Shown: one piece after another, positions 1 through 8,897 of the stretch | Numbering within the stretch: the stretch's first letter is position 1 | Layout of the letters: each line of letters begins with the position of its first letter | Assembly (NCBI GenBank): GCA_018242725.1 | Contig: JAFEBI010000014.1 | Location: 17,386-81,385, forward strand | Direction: 5' to 3' | DNA: 64,000 bases | DNA from: Nitrospira sp. | Lineage (GTDB): Bacteria > Nitrospirota > Nitrospiria > Nitrospirales > Nitrospiraceae | The notes under the pieces: model-generated | What the model was told of the DNA's origin: nothing | Databases searched by the model: none | The model's input: the letters and a program-made list of their open reading frames with translations, nothing else | Program-made: the position numbers and the translations under genes

Positions 1-5
1 GGGGA

Positions 6-641
6 TTGGTCGTCTCGATGATCCTTTTTTGGGTCATGGTTCAGTTGGGGCAAGCCTCTTCAGAGCCCAAGCCCAAGGCTTTGCCGCCGCAACATTCCGT
101 CAAGCAAGAAGGGCAACCATCTGCCTCGGAGGGACCATCCCATGAACCTGACGGCAAAGATGGGGCAACGGCGGCGGTCCGATCGACGACTCAGGGACCG
201 GCAATTGAGATACCCCGTGAAGTGCTCGAGATGCTTGATCAACGAAAGCGCGACCTGGATCGACGGGAAGAGATTCTTCGCCAGAATGAAGAACGGCTCA
301 CGATCGTGAGAAGTCAGGTTGAAGAGCTTCTTGAGCAGAACGAGGCGCTGGAAAAGCGGATACAGAGCGCACGGGCAAAAGAGGAACGCCCTGCGGCTCA
401 ATCGACCAAGATCCAGGCGGACAAAGATCGTGGAGCACAGGAACAGCGGACTCAGCTGGCCAAAATCTTCGAGTCGATGCCGTCGGAAGATGCTGCGGCA
501 CGTCTTGAGCGGATGCCGGACAGAAAAGCGATCGAAATTCTTCGAATGGTGAAGTCCAAGACTGCCGGCGCAATCCTCTCCCAAGTGAAAGCGGACCGAG
601 CTGCCAAACTCACCGAACAGTTGCTTGCACCAACCCCCTAG
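6..641 (+). CDS. MotE/MgtE_N-type flagellar accessory protein (start uncertain)
   Basis: The 211 readable residues begin at a TTG only 6 bases from the window edge, so the true start may lie upstream. A hydrophobic N-terminal stretch is followed by a low-complexity linker, a charged coiled coil (about residues 70-140), and a C-terminal block (about 150-208) with the pattern of the MgtE intracellular N-domain (IFESMPSEDAAARLERMP). Proteins of this build (MotE-like) commonly follow fliJ and precede fliK and are thought to assist stator or motor assembly. Here it lies before fliK with one unrelated gene between. The fold assignment is fairly secure; the precise role is inferred from context. Confidence 0.7.
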   Translation: MVVSMILFWVMVQLGQASSEPKPKALPPQHSVKQEGQPSASEGPSHEPDGKDGATAAVRSTTQGPAIEIPREVLEMLDQRKRDLDRREEILRQNEERLTIVRSQVEELLEQNEALEKRIQSARAKEERPAAQSTKIQADKDRGAQEQRTQLAKIFESMPSEDAAARLERMPDRKAIEILRMVKSKTAGAILSQVKADRAAKLTEQLLAPTP

Positions 642-822
642 AATTCCACAGTGCCGTTGGTTTTTCGCGCCAAACGCATGACCTCCGTCTCTTTCCGTCA
701 GCTATCAGGACGATCGATGGCGTGCACGTTTTCTTGAAGGTTGCATTCGTTGAATAAATAATATACAACTTAATACTTTGAGATTTAATACATAAGCATT
801 TATTTTTATTGGAGGAATTGAT
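642..822 (+). promoter_or_regulatory. AT-rich upstream region of the secreted-protein gene
   Basis: This gap is clearly more AT-rich than its surroundings, especially 740-810, and ends in a good Shine-Dalgarno (GGAGGA) seven bases before the ATG at 823. TTGAAG and TAATAT/TATACA-like hexamers are present but their spacing is not ideal, so no exact promoter is claimed. The composition suggests that the downstream gene has its own vegetative promoter rather than belonging to the flagellar operon. Confidence 0.35.
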
Positions 823-1434
823 ATGTCTCAACAAGTCGTTCCCATTAGTCGGTCGCCACGAGCGCCTCTGTCCAGAGTTTTGCTCTTCGCTTGTACCATC
901 ATGGCTACGCTCGGCTCTGTCTCGGACATGGTGCTTGCCGGGCAGCAGGTTCCATTCATTGTTACGAGCACGCACACGCAGAATGCACCTTGGTCGATCG
1001 ATGAGGGTGCCGTCAAGCCTGCCGGTCAAAGCGGGCGGTTTATTGTCAGAGATCGACACATCACGGGCACGTTCGCAGGGGACATCAGTGGTGGCTTCAC
1101 AGTCACCTATGATACCAATGTTCCTCTTGCCACTCAGTCAGGTCCCATTCACGCCCGAATGGTTGCCGGTATATACGAGGCAAATATGACGATGGTATCC
1201 AGTCTGGGCCCTACACCGGTGCCCTGTGAGATGCCGGATGGTAAGACCTGTCTTGAAACACCGGTCGGCAACTTCGTGCCCGGACTGTTGCTGAACGGCA
1301 GAATGAACTTTCAAAGCGGGGCCAAAGGCAAGGGGAACGTGAGCGGATGGCTGATTGCGCTTCTTGACCAAGAGGGGCACATAACGAGTATTGTGGCCGG
1401 TCAAATCACGATCGTCGGTCAGTGGATGCAATGA
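823..1434 (+). CDS. Hypothetical secreted protein, 203 aa
   Basis: No family recognised. Residues 1-39 look like a signal peptide: basic and polar at first, then a hydrophobic core (LLFACTIMATLGSV), with probable cleavage near VLAGQ. The mature part is about 165 residues, rich in Gly, Thr and Val with a beta-strand-like pattern, and contains two cysteines 8 residues apart (PCEMPDGKTC) that could form a disulfide. Its strong Shine-Dalgarno and AT-rich leader suggest independent expression. It interrupts the expected path from the MotE-like gene to fliK. A periplasmic or surface location is inferred; nothing ties it directly to the flagellum except position. Confidence 0.75.
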   Translation: MSQQVVPISRSPRAPLSRVLLFACTIMATLGSVSDMVLAGQQVPFIVTSTHTQNAPWSIDEGAVKPAGQSGRFIVRDRHITGTFAGDISGGFTVTYDTNVPLATQSGPIHARMVAGIYEANMTMVSSLGPTPVPCEMPDGKTCLETPVGNFVPGLLLNGRMNFQSGAKGKGNVSGWLIALLDQEGHITSIVAGQITIVGQWMQ

Positions 1435-1837
1435 ATGTAGAAGTTTTGAAGCAGATTCCGGGAAGCAGCGTACGGCAGCCGATGATCAGATACTGTGGAG
1501 CGGAGGCACGTTAAGTGCCTCATCGGTTCTCATTCAGTAATTTTTGTAGACTCATGATTCGACTTCTCTCGTCTGGATTGGCATTTTCGGTTCAAACTGC
1601 CAGAGAAGCACGCCAAGGAGAATTTGCAACACATGGAGAGTCCGCTATAAGGAGCTTTGATGCGGGCTCTATTCAATTCCGATCTCTTTTGCCTACCACC
1701 CAGTAAAATTTTCCTCTTTTCCGCTACGTGATCGTGAGCTGAATCGCAACCACTCGATATTTCAGTTCATTAGGAACTACCGATCTGGCACAAGGTTTGT
1801 ATTTCGTCCTACCGGAATCTCACGAGGACAGATAGGC
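1435..1837. other. Intergenic region between the secreted protein and fliK
   Basis: About 400 bases without a convincing gene. A 63-codon frame (1515-1706, GTG start) has no recognisable protein features or Shine-Dalgarno and is not called. The right part contains the sigma-54-like motif listed separately and the GAGGA ribosome-binding site of fliK. Confidence 0.6.
1786..1801 (+). promoter_or_regulatory. Sigma-54-like promoter upstream of fliK
   Basis: TGGCAC at 1786-1791 is followed after five bases by TTGTA at 1797-1801. The spacing from GG to the -12 G is the canonical GG-N10-G, but the -12 dinucleotide is GT instead of GC. It lies 37 bases before fliK and shares TGGCACAAGG with the better site before flgF at 20414. 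Confidence 0.5.
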
Positions 1838-3472
1838 ATGAGTTTCATTGCTCCAGGTCTAGTTTCTGCCACATCGAGCCCTCCCTCGGATGGGATCGTG
1901 CGATCTACTCGATCCGCAGCCAGCAGTGATTCTGCCGTTCGAAAGAGTTTTTCTTCTGTGTTGCAGGGAGTTCGTGGAGAAGAAAAGAAGGGGAATACTC
2001 AGGAAGCAGAAAGTCATCGAGGGGCAAGCCAGGTTGAGGGTCGACCGGATACTAAACAGAGCAAAAGCCTCAACTCAGCGGCGTCTCAAACGGAACGGGC
2101 TGAGGCCACACAGGTTCGAACTTCAGACAGTGCATCGTTAAAGAGCAAAGAAAACCAAACCGGTGACGATTCTCAGGAGGAATCGGAATCTCCACTGCCG
2201 CAGAGCCACGCCGGATCAGCAGCTGAAGGACAGATGGTTGTGGCTATGACCCCTACGAGTGTGTTGCAGGCTGGAGCTCAGGTGATGGTGAGTGGAGCAC
2301 CCGATCCGCACGCCGGCTTACCGGCATCTGACGGCGAGTGCAGTTCTGCTGAAGCATCCCCATCCATACCGATGGCAACTGATGCGTCAGTGCAACCAAC
2401 CGAGAACCGTTCATTCGAGAAAACAACATTGAAAACAACAGCTAGTGTACCACCCACTGTATCGGAACAAGCTCAGGATGCATCACCGTCCCAGAAGGGA
2501 GCCGAGTCCCACGTCACGCAGTCTGCTGAGCTGAAGGGTTCCGAAGCCCAAAATGACGCGAAGGGACAGGCAACCGATTCTGTAAAAACTCAAGCTGCGA
2601 TTCAAGCTTCATCATCCGGTGGAACGATTTCATCTTTTGATCACACTATTGCTCGGCCTGTCCAAACCCATGACGGGAAGCTCTTGCCGGGGAGTCAATT
2701 TGATCGAAACCTTGTTGCTCTTGATCGAGGCGAAAACGGTGTCGCGCATCATCCAACGGACAATCAGGCGCCCCTTCTTGTGCCAACTCACGAGGATCAG
2801 GGAGATACTGGTCCAAGGACTCAGGGGATCATCCCTCATGAACAGCAGCTCGTTGTTGATCAGGAAGAACTGTTCAGTCAGTCAGGGCATGAGCAGGATG
2901 GTCGACAGCAGGGCAATCCTGAAGCCAAGCTATTTCAAGGGACAGTCGTCGATCTTCCATCCATGAATGGACGTACAACGGAACATTATGCGGCTGTCGC
3001 ACAAAGTCAGACCAATTTCGTGCCAACGGCACCTCCCCCAACGGTCATTGTGCCGTCGGCGCAAGCAGTCTCCTCAGCGCCTGATCCGACTCAGCAATCG
3101 ACTCCTCCCATCCTGAGATCAGTGGTGTTGGAGGTGGCTCAACCAGAGTTGGGGCATGTCAACATCCGTGTCGCCATGATGAACGAGTCCGTGCATGCTC
3201 ATTTCTCAACGGATCGAGCGGATGTCGGACAGTTTCTTATCAATGGGCAGGATCGGCTTCAAACGGCTTTGCAGGTGAACGGATTAGATATGGGACAATT
3301 CAGAGTCGATATCGATCGTCAGAGCAGTGGTCGTTCATTTCATCAGGGATTGTTCCAGGAGCAAGCACCGACATGGAATCAGAGATCACAGGGAGGCGGG
3401 ACGGAACAGGCTCAAGGATGGTCCGATGATGCACGATCGTTACTCCAGGGGCGACTAAATTTGGTGGCCTAA
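1838..3472 (+). CDS. fliK: Flagellar hook-length control protein FliK
   Basis: FliK acts as the molecular ruler and substrate-specificity switch of the flagellar export apparatus, working through FlhB. The 544 residues show the usual form: a long low-complexity N-terminal and middle region rich in Ser, Gln, Ala and Thr (about 1-420), then a compact C-terminal domain (about 425-510) with the conserved pattern LEVAQPELGHVNIRVAMMN and a following beta/alpha segment. FlgD and FlgE, the hook genes, follow at once, which is the classical order. An ATG with GAGGA upstream sets the start. Low sequence conservation outside the C-terminal domain is normal for this family. Confidence 0.88.
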   Translation: MSFIAPGLVSATSSPPSDGIVRSTRSAASSDSAVRKSFSSVLQGVRGEEKKGNTQEAESHRGASQVEGRPDTKQSKSLNSAASQTERAEATQVRTSDSASLKSKENQTGDDSQEESESPLPQSHAGSAAEGQMVVAMTPTSVLQAGAQVMVSGAPDPHAGLPASDGECSSAEASPSIPMATDASVQPTENRSFEKTTLKTTASVPPTVSEQAQDASPSQKGAESHVTQSAELKGSEAQNDAKGQATDSVKTQAAIQASSSGGTISSFDHTIARPVQTHDGKLLPGSQFDRNLVALDRGENGVAHHPTDNQAPLLVPTHEDQGDTGPRTQGIIPHEQQLVVDQEELFSQSGHEQDGRQQGNPEAKLFQGTVVDLPSMNGRTTEHYAAVAQSQTNFVPTAPPPTVIVPSAQAVSSAPDPTQQSTPPILRSVVLEVAQPELGHVNIRVAMMNESVHAHFSTDRADVGQFLINGQDRLQTALQVNGLDMGQFRVDIDRQSSGRSFHQGLFQEQAPTWNQRSQGGGTEQAQGWSDDARSLLQGRLNLVA

Positions 3473-3489
3473 GAACAGGGAGACTTCAA

Positions 3490-4143
3490 ATGGCCCAGAT
3501 ATCAGGAATCGGTTCTACATCGATCACGTCGACACCGGAACAGACCGGACCGAAAACGCTGGGGCAGGATGATTTTCTCAAGTTACTCGTGACACAGCTC
3601 AAAAATCAGGATCCGTTGAAACCCACGGACAACACCGAATTCGTTTCTCAACTCGCTCAATTCAGCCAGTTGGAGCAGAGCTCGAAGCAGGCCGATCTTC
3701 TGCAAAAAAGCCTCGATGCGCAAACGGCATTCCAGGAGTTCTCATTGGTGCCCATGATCGGACGCACCGTGACCGTCGGTCAGCCGCTTATTCAGCTCGG
3801 TTCCGCACCGGCTCCGTTTGGATACACGCTGGATAAGAATGCCACAAAGGTTCATGTCAGCATCATGGATTCTCAGGGGCAGGTCGTGCGGAATTTAGAA
3901 TATCGTGACCGACCCTCCGGGGCCAATGTCGCTCAGTGGGATGGAAAGGACAACAATGGCGTCTCTATGCAATCAGGTCTCTATCGTTATGTTATTTCGG
4001 CCACTGACTTAGAAGGCAAGACAGTCAAGGTCGACGGTACTGCCATGGTCACCGTGTCCGGTGTCCGAATGGATCAGGGACAAGCCAAACTTCTTGTCGG
4101 CGATTTGGCAATTGATCCGTCCACAGTCGTCGAGCTGCGATAA
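3490..4143 (+). CDS. flgD: Flagellar hook assembly (scaffolding) protein FlgD
   Basis: FlgD caps the growing hook and guides FlgE addition. The 217-residue protein has the diagnostic N-terminal motif GQDDFLKLLVTQLKNQDPLK (about residues 26-45) followed by the FVSQLAQFSQLEQ helix. Residues about 85-215 match the FlgD Ig-like/Tudor core, including the VAQWDGKDNNG loop and YRYVISATD strand. It begins 17 bases after fliK and ends 19 bases before flgE, so the three are probably one transcript. Length is typical. Confidence 0.95.
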   Translation: MAQISGIGSTSITSTPEQTGPKTLGQDDFLKLLVTQLKNQDPLKPTDNTEFVSQLAQFSQLEQSSKQADLLQKSLDAQTAFQEFSLVPMIGRTVTVGQPLIQLGSAPAPFGYTLDKNATKVHVSIMDSQGQVVRNLEYRDRPSGANVAQWDGKDNNGVSMQSGLYRYVISATDLEGKTVKVDGTAMVTVSGVRMDQGQAKLLVGDLAIDPSTVVELR

Positions 4144-4162
4144 TAAGAGGAGGATTGAATCA

Positions 4163-5521
4163 ATGGGAATTCTATCGTCGCTGTTTACAGGCGTCAGTGG
4201 GCTCAATGCAAACGGAAATGCGTTATCGGTCGTGGGTAACAATATCGCGAATATAAGCACGGTTGGGTTCAAATCAAGTCGTTCCGTGTTCGCCGACTTG
4301 GTCAGTTCGTCACTGGGAGGGGCGGGTGGCGCAATTCAGACGGGTCTGGGAGTCGCGCTCAACGGAGTACAGGGAGACTTCAGCCAGGGGTCGCTCAGTA
4401 CCACGAGCAATTCGCTCGATCTCGCCATTGACGGCAACGGCTTTTACGTCCTTCGCGATGCAGCTGGAGCGGCGTACTATTCTCGCGCGGGACAATTTCA
4501 TCTGGATTCACAAAATCGTATTGTCGACCCAAGCGGATTTTTTCTTCAGGGCTATCAGGTCAATACCAGCGGTTTTACGACGGCTAGCATCAGTGGCGTC
4601 GCGCTTCCCACTACAACGGCTCCGCCGAATCCGACCAGCACCGTCGATATCGGCGCCAATCTGAATTCGCAAACGACGTCCGGGGCGTTCTCGCTTTTAA
4701 ACCCCGCTGGGACCGCTGGGTTTACCACGTCGCTCACCGTGTATGATTCCGTCGGCAACAGTCATCTTCTCACCACCTATTTCACGAAGACAGCGCCGAA
4801 CACCTGGACCTATGACGTGGTGGGAAGCACAAGCGAGATTGACACGGGTGGTTACAATGCAGCCAATATCAATGCGGCGCTTGGGATCGTGCGGTTGGCA
4901 TCCGGCAGCCTGACGTTCACGACAGCAGGCGCGCTTGATACCGAGAGTGTGGTGACGAGCTATGATAGCGGCGGGGCTGGTGGCACGCCCGGGGGCACGG
5001 TCGGACAATCACAAATCGATTTTATCGGCGCGACTCCGAATCAGGCGATTACTTTCAATTTCGGCACAAGTGTGACGACTGATGGAGGGGCCGGAATGAA
5101 TTTGACGACGCAATTCGGGGCGACCTCGGGGTTGGTTCAACAATCTCAGAATGGATTCGGCGCCGGAGCCCTCCAGACGTTCAGTGTGGAGACCAATGGG
5201 ATGGTCAACGGCAGATTCTCAAATGGGCAGGTTCGTCCGTTGGCCCAGTTGGCGTTGGCGAGATTCCCGGATCCGCTGGGTCTTGTGCGCACCGGAAAGA
5301 ACACGTTTGCCGAATCCGGCACCTCCGGACAACCCTTAATCGGCGCGGCGACCTCTGCCGGCCTTGGGAGAGTCCTCTCCAATACTCTGGAGTTGTCCAA
5401 TGTGGATCTCGGCGAACAGTTCATTGACATGATTGCCGCGCAACGAGGGTTCCAGGCAAATTCCAGAGTCATCACGACTTCGGATGAGGTGCTTCAAGAG
5501 TTGGTGAATTTGAAGCGATAG
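4163..5521 (+). CDS. flgE: Flagellar hook protein FlgE
   Basis: This is the structural subunit of the hook. The ATG at 4163 is chosen because it has an AGGAGG ribosome-binding site and starts the conserved N-terminus (MGILSSLFTGVSGLNANGNA); an earlier in-frame start lies inside flgD. The 452 residues show the N-terminal rod/hook helix (1-35), the FlgE D2 region with glycine/threonine-rich beta structure (about 160-330), and a C-terminal helix with NVDLGEQFIDMIAAQRGFQANSR, diagnostic of axial rod/hook proteins. A strong hairpin follows the stop codon, closing the fliK-flgD-flgE unit. Confidence 0.96.
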   Translation: MGILSSLFTGVSGLNANGNALSVVGNNIANISTVGFKSSRSVFADLVSSSLGGAGGAIQTGLGVALNGVQGDFSQGSLSTTSNSLDLAIDGNGFYVLRDAAGAAYYSRAGQFHLDSQNRIVDPSGFFLQGYQVNTSGFTTASISGVALPTTTAPPNPTSTVDIGANLNSQTTSGAFSLLNPAGTAGFTTSLTVYDSVGNSHLLTTYFTKTAPNTWTYDVVGSTSEIDTGGYNAANINAALGIVRLASGSLTFTTAGALDTESVVTSYDSGGAGGTPGGTVGQSQIDFIGATPNQAITFNFGTSVTTDGGAGMNLTTQFGATSGLVQQSQNGFGAGALQTFSVETNGMVNGRFSNGQVRPLAQLALARFPDPLGLVRTGKNTFAESGTSGQPLIGAATSAGLGRVLSNTLELSNVDLGEQFIDMIAAQRGFQANSRVITTSDEVLQELVNLKR

Positions 5522-5535
5522 CTGTATCGGTTCTA

Positions 5536-5561
5536 GCCCGGGAAGAACAGTCTTCCCGGGC
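5536..5561 (+). terminator. Strong hairpin terminator after flgE
   Basis: An 11-bp perfect inverted repeat, GCCCGGGAAGA at 5536-5546 and TCTTCCCGGGC at 5551-5561, with an ACAG loop, begins 15 bases after the flgE stop. There is no clear T-tract, so termination strength is inferred from the stem alone. Confidence 0.7.
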
Positions 5562-5722
5562 CTCGCCCCAACGCCTTCTCATCGCGTCAGTTTCTTGACG
5601 GTGTCAATGACTGACCTGACGGTACATTCGGAAGGCGCCAGCGGTCTGGCCTCCCTCGCATAAATCTCGTGTCAAATACATCTATTGTGAAGCACTGTGG
5701 CCGGCGGCCACAAACCGTTCAA

Positions 5723-5738
5723 TGGCATATGCATTGCA
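5723..5738 (+). promoter_or_regulatory. Sigma-54 promoter upstream of fliL
   Basis: TGGCAT (5723-5728), five bases, then TTGCA (5734-5738), giving exact GG-N10-GC spacing with a perfect -12 element and one mismatch in the -24 element. It lies 40 bases before fliL, after the flgE terminator, and would drive fliL-fliM-fliN-fliO-fliP-fliQ-fliR and probably flhB-flhA-flhF-flhG-fliA. Confidence 0.6.
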
Positions 5739-5777
5739 ATTGCTTCACGGGGGCGATGAGGCCTTCAAGGAGGAGCT

Positions 5778-6329
5778 ATGGCAGATGCAGCCGAGACGGA
5801 CGAGAAAACTGCAGGGGCGCCGCCCGCTCCGGCGTTTCCGATCAAGTTGCTCATTATTGTGTCAGTGGTTGCCCTCCTGTTCGGTGTGGGAGGAGCGGTC
5901 GTCACCGTCAAGTTTTTCGGTGGATCCGATAAAAATGCAGAACATGCCGATGAACATAAGGCCGAGACGGCGACGAAGTCCGACGCCCAAGGCGGAACGA
6001 GCGGAAAATCAGGACAGACTGCCGCCCCGGGAGTCATGGTCGACCTGGATCCGTTCATTGTGAATCTGGCGGACGTCCCGGACGTGCGCTACTTGAAACT
6101 GACCGTCAAGCTTGAAGTCGACAGTGATGCGGTTTCCGCCGACCTGTCCGCGAGGATCCCCCAGGTCCGCGACGCAGTTCTTGTGTTACTCAGCAGTAAG
6201 GATGTCAATGCGGTGAGAACCACACAAGGGAAATTTCAATTGCGGGATGAGATTACGCAACGGATCAACGGGTTGCTCCCTAAGCCGGGCGTGCGGTCGG
6301 CGTATTTCACGGATTTTGTTGTTCAGTAA
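5778..6329 (+). CDS. fliL: Flagellar basal body-associated protein FliL
   Basis: FliL is a single-pass inner-membrane protein that rings the stator and supports torque. The 183 residues have a short cytoplasmic tail, one transmembrane helix (about 21-47, LLIIVSVVALLFGVGGAVV), a charged linker, and the periplasmic FliL domain starting near the conserved DLDPFIVNLAD (about 94-104) and ending in a beta/alpha core (YFTDFVVQ). An AAGGAGGA Shine-Dalgarno precedes the ATG. fliM starts 12 bases downstream, the usual arrangement. Confidence 0.93.
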   Translation: MADAAETDEKTAGAPPAPAFPIKLLIIVSVVALLFGVGGAVVTVKFFGGSDKNAEHADEHKAETATKSDAQGGTSGKSGQTAAPGVMVDLDPFIVNLADVPDVRYLKLTVKLEVDSDAVSADLSARIPQVRDAVLVLLSSKDVNAVRTTQGKFQLRDEITQRINGLLPKPGVRSAYFTDFVVQ

Positions 6330-6340
6330 CGGCCACCCGC

Positions 6341-7315
6341 ATGGAAAAAATCCTCTCACAAGACGAAATCGATGCCCTCCTGAAGGGGGTGGTTTCGGGA
6401 GAAGTCGACACCGCGCCCAAGGAAAGTGAAACGACTGCAAAGGGCGTCGAGCAATACGACCTCTTCAATCAGGAACGGATCATTCGCGGGCGAATGCCTA
6501 CGATGGAAATGATCAACGATCGGTTTATTCGTCGGCAATCCGTTGCCTGGACCAATATGTTTCGTGACGCCATTGAGTTTAGTGTGGTCGGAACCCAAGT
6601 CCTCAAGTTCGGAGAATTTCTCAAGAAGATCCCGCAGCCCTCTTCCTTGAATGTGTTTCACATGTCCCCGTTGCGCGGCAGCGCGCTCTATGTGATGGAT
6701 GCATTTCTCGTCTACTTGATCATCGATTACTTCTTCGGCGGCAAGGGACAAACTCACGTGAAGCCGGAAGGCCGGGACTTTACCCCTGTGCAGTTACGCG
6801 TGATCAAAAAGCTACTGTTGCAGGCGTTGGTTGATCTTGAAAAGGCGTGGCAGGTTGTCGCGGCGGTGAAGGTGGAATATGTCCGATCGGAAAGTAACCC
6901 GCAGTTTGCGATGGTGGTGACGTCTTCCGAAATCGTAATGGTCGTGACGTTGCAGGTTGTTCTCGGAGAAACCGCTCGTGAGCTCTACATTGTGTATCCC
7001 TATGCCATGCTCGAACCGATCAAGGAAAAATTGTATTCCGGTCTCGTATCCGACCAAGTCGAGCAGAACGGAGACTGGAGTCAACGATTCCGAGAGCGCC
7101 TACAGGAATGTCCTTTGCCGATCGTGGTTCGGCTGGGAACCGCCACGGTGACTGTCAGGGATGTTCTCAATTTCTCCCCCGGGGATGTGGTGTTACTGAA
7201 TCAGCGACCGGGCGATCCACTCGATTGTTTTGTCGAAGGGTACCATAAATTCCAGGGGAGTCCCGGGGTCTACAAAGGCAATCACGCATGTCGCGTGACC
7301 AAAGTGTTGACGTAA
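6341..7315 (+). CDS. fliM: Flagellar motor switch protein FliM
   Basis: FliM forms the middle of the C-ring and binds phosphorylated CheY to reverse rotation. The N-terminal CheY-binding peptide is visible at residues 5-15 (LSQDEIDALLK), followed by the CheC-like middle domain (about 45-235, including RLVHMSPLRGSALYVMDAFL-like sequence) and a C-terminal SpoA domain (about 250-322). The length of 324 is normal. The intact CheY-docking peptide agrees with the two CheY proteins encoded near 55-60 kb. Confidence 0.96.
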   Translation: MEKILSQDEIDALLKGVVSGEVDTAPKESETTAKGVEQYDLFNQERIIRGRMPTMEMINDRFIRRQSVAWTNMFRDAIEFSVVGTQVLKFGEFLKKIPQPSSLNVFHMSPLRGSALYVMDAFLVYLIIDYFFGGKGQTHVKPEGRDFTPVQLRVIKKLLLQALVDLEKAWQVVAAVKVEYVRSESNPQFAMVVTSSEIVMVVTLQVVLGETARELYIVYPYAMLEPIKEKLYSGLVSDQVEQNGDWSQRFRERLQECPLPIVVRLGTATVTVRDVLNFSPGDVVLLNQRPGDPLDCFVEGYHKFQGSPGVYKGNHACRVTKVLT

Positions 7316-7340
7316 GCGGGATCGGAGGACGCGAAGGACT

Positions 7341-7709
7341 ATGGCCGAATCAGAATTCACGACATCTCGTGATTCCCAGACCAGCGGAGGGACGGCTCCA
7401 CAGCTTGCATCGTTTCCGCCTGTTCAGGATTCAGAAACCGGAGGCGGCTCGAAGAATATCGATTTTATCTTAGATATTCCGATGAATGTCGCGGTGTATG
7501 TGGGATCCACCAAAATGGCGATCCGCGATCTACTTCAGTTGGCGCAAGGGTCCGTCATCGAGCTCGATAAATTGGCAGGCGAGCCAATGGAGGTGATGGT
7601 CAACAATAAACTGGTCGCGCGCGGCGAGGTCGTCGTGGTGAACGAAAAGTTCGGTATTCGGTTGACCGATGTGGTCAGCGCGGCCGAGCGTGTTCAGCAG
7701 CTCCGGTAA
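7341..7709 (+). CDS. fliN: Flagellar motor switch protein FliN
   Basis: FliN is the distal C-ring component and a docking site for the export ATPase complex. The first 40 residues are a variable acidic tail; residues about 45-120 form the SpoA domain with the typical opening IDFILDIPMNVAVYVGSTKM and the segment GSVIELDKLAGEPMEVMVN. The ATG has a GAAGGA ribosome-binding site. It sits between fliM and fliO, as expected. Confidence 0.95.
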   Translation: MAESEFTTSRDSQTSGGTAPQLASFPPVQDSETGGGSKNIDFILDIPMNVAVYVGSTKMAIRDLLQLAQGSVIELDKLAGEPMEVMVNNKLVARGEVVVVNEKFGIRLTDVVSAAERVQQLR

Positions 7710-7728
7710 ACGGTCGAAGGGAGAGCCT

Positions 7729-8136
7729 GTGATTGACGTCTGGGATAGCCTGATTCGAACGGTCGCGGCGCTGGCCGTGGTGTTGCTGTGTATCGGTATC
7801 GCCGCATTGGTGGCCCGTCGGGTGATGGGGCCGCGGGCAGGGAATTCCGGCGGCCGACCATTGGTTCAGGTGTTAGCGAGCGGGTATCTTGCTCCGCGCA
7901 AGACGATTAGTTTGGTGGAAGTCGCCGGCGAGTATTTGATCGTGGGAGCGACGGCCACGGATCTCATTTCCTTGGGACGAATCGACAATACGGCGCATCT
8001 CCGTGAATTGCTCGGGATGCCGCCTCAGAAGCCTTCCACCGAGGTGACATCCGCTCCAGGGGGAGATGTGGCGTCCTGGCTTCAACGACAACCGCTCCAT
8101 TGGGCTGAGCATGATAAGGAACGGCATGGTCACTGA
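7729..8136 (+). CDS. fliO: Flagellar biosynthesis protein FliO
   Basis: FliO is the membrane scaffold that helps the FliP ring assemble. A GTG start at 7729 (VIDVWDS) is preferred: GGGAG precedes it, and the upstream in-frame ATG overlaps fliN and adds a non-conserved basic extension. The 135 residues have one transmembrane helix (about 9-31), then a small cytoplasmic FliO domain with LVQVLASGYLAPRKTISLVEVAGEYLIVG-type sequence (about 45-80). It overlaps fliP by 11 bases, suggesting coupling. Confidence 0.88.
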   Translation: MIDVWDSLIRTVAALAVVLLCIGIAALVARRVMGPRAGNSGGRPLVQVLASGYLAPRKTISLVEVAGEYLIVGATATDLISLGRIDNTAHLRELLGMPPQKPSTEVTSAPGGDVASWLQRQPLHWAEHDKERHGH

Positions 8137-8893
8137 TCGCGTTCATTCACGACGGCTCGGCTGGACGCTTGTCGTCGGGGCGGGGGTGCTGCTTTTGGCA
8201 TCGGCAGCAGAAGCGGCCACAAACGGCCCGTCGGTCAGCATTGATTTGGGTGCCGGTGGCCCAAAACAAATGGCCGTCGTCATCCAGATTCTGATCCTGT
8301 TGACGGTGCTGTCTTTGGCGCCGGCCTTGTTCATCATGGTGACGTCGTTTACCAGGATCGTCATTGTCCTGGCGTTCCTCCGGCAAGCGCTCGGCACACA
8401 AGCAGTCCCTCCCAATCAAGTCTTGTTGTCCTTGGCCCTGTTCCTGACGATGTTCATTATGGCGCCGGTCGGACAGTCCGTCTACAGCAACGCGCTGCAG
8501 CCGTTGCTTGCCGAACAGATTTCCTATGAGGATGCGTGGAAGAAGGGGATCGAGCCGGTTCGGGGGTTCATGCTGAAGCAGGTACGGGACAAGGACCTTG
8601 AGTTGTTCATTCAGTTAAGTCACATACCCAAACCGGATCGGGTTGAAGACGTTCCGACCCATGCCATCATTCCGGCATTTATTCTGAGTGAGTTACGAAT
8701 CGCCTTTCAAATCGGGTTCTTGATCTATATTCCATTTCTGATCGTGGACATGGTCGTCGCGAGCATCTTGATGTCGATGGGCATGATGCTCCTGCCTCCG
8801 GTCGTCATCTCCCTCCCGTTCAAGTTGATTCTATTCGTGCTGGCTGACGGCTGGTATCTCGTTGTCGGCTCGATGGTGCGCAGCTTTCAATGA
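8126..8893 (+). CDS. fliP: Flagellar type III export gate protein FliP
   Basis: FliP is the main ring of the export gate in the inner membrane. The ATG at 8126 has AAGGA seven bases before it; a second candidate ATG at 8111 lacks this. The 255 residues include a cleavable-type signal segment (about 8-30), then conserved FliP segments such as ALFIMVTSFTRIVIVLAFLR, FLTMFIMAPVG and the C-terminal MGMMLLPPVVISLPFKLILF. Four hydrophobic spans are visible. The length is typical for a FliP with a signal peptide. Confidence 0.95.
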   Translation: MVTDRVHSRRLGWTLVVGAGVLLLASAAEAATNGPSVSIDLGAGGPKQMAVVIQILILLTVLSLAPALFIMVTSFTRIVIVLAFLRQALGTQAVPPNQVLLSLALFLTMFIMAPVGQSVYSNALQPLLAEQISYEDAWKKGIEPVRGFMLKQVRDKDLELFIQLSHIPKPDRVEDVPTHAIIPAFILSELRIAFQIGFLIYIPFLIVDMVVASILMSMGMMLLPPVVISLPFKLILFVLADGWYLVVGSMVRSFQ

Positions 8894-8897
8894 CTTC

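Noticed and set aside
1515..1706. 63-codon plus-strand frame between the secreted protein and fliK
   Set aside because: GTG start without Shine-Dalgarno, no domain, and unusual amino-acid composition for this genome; probably chance.
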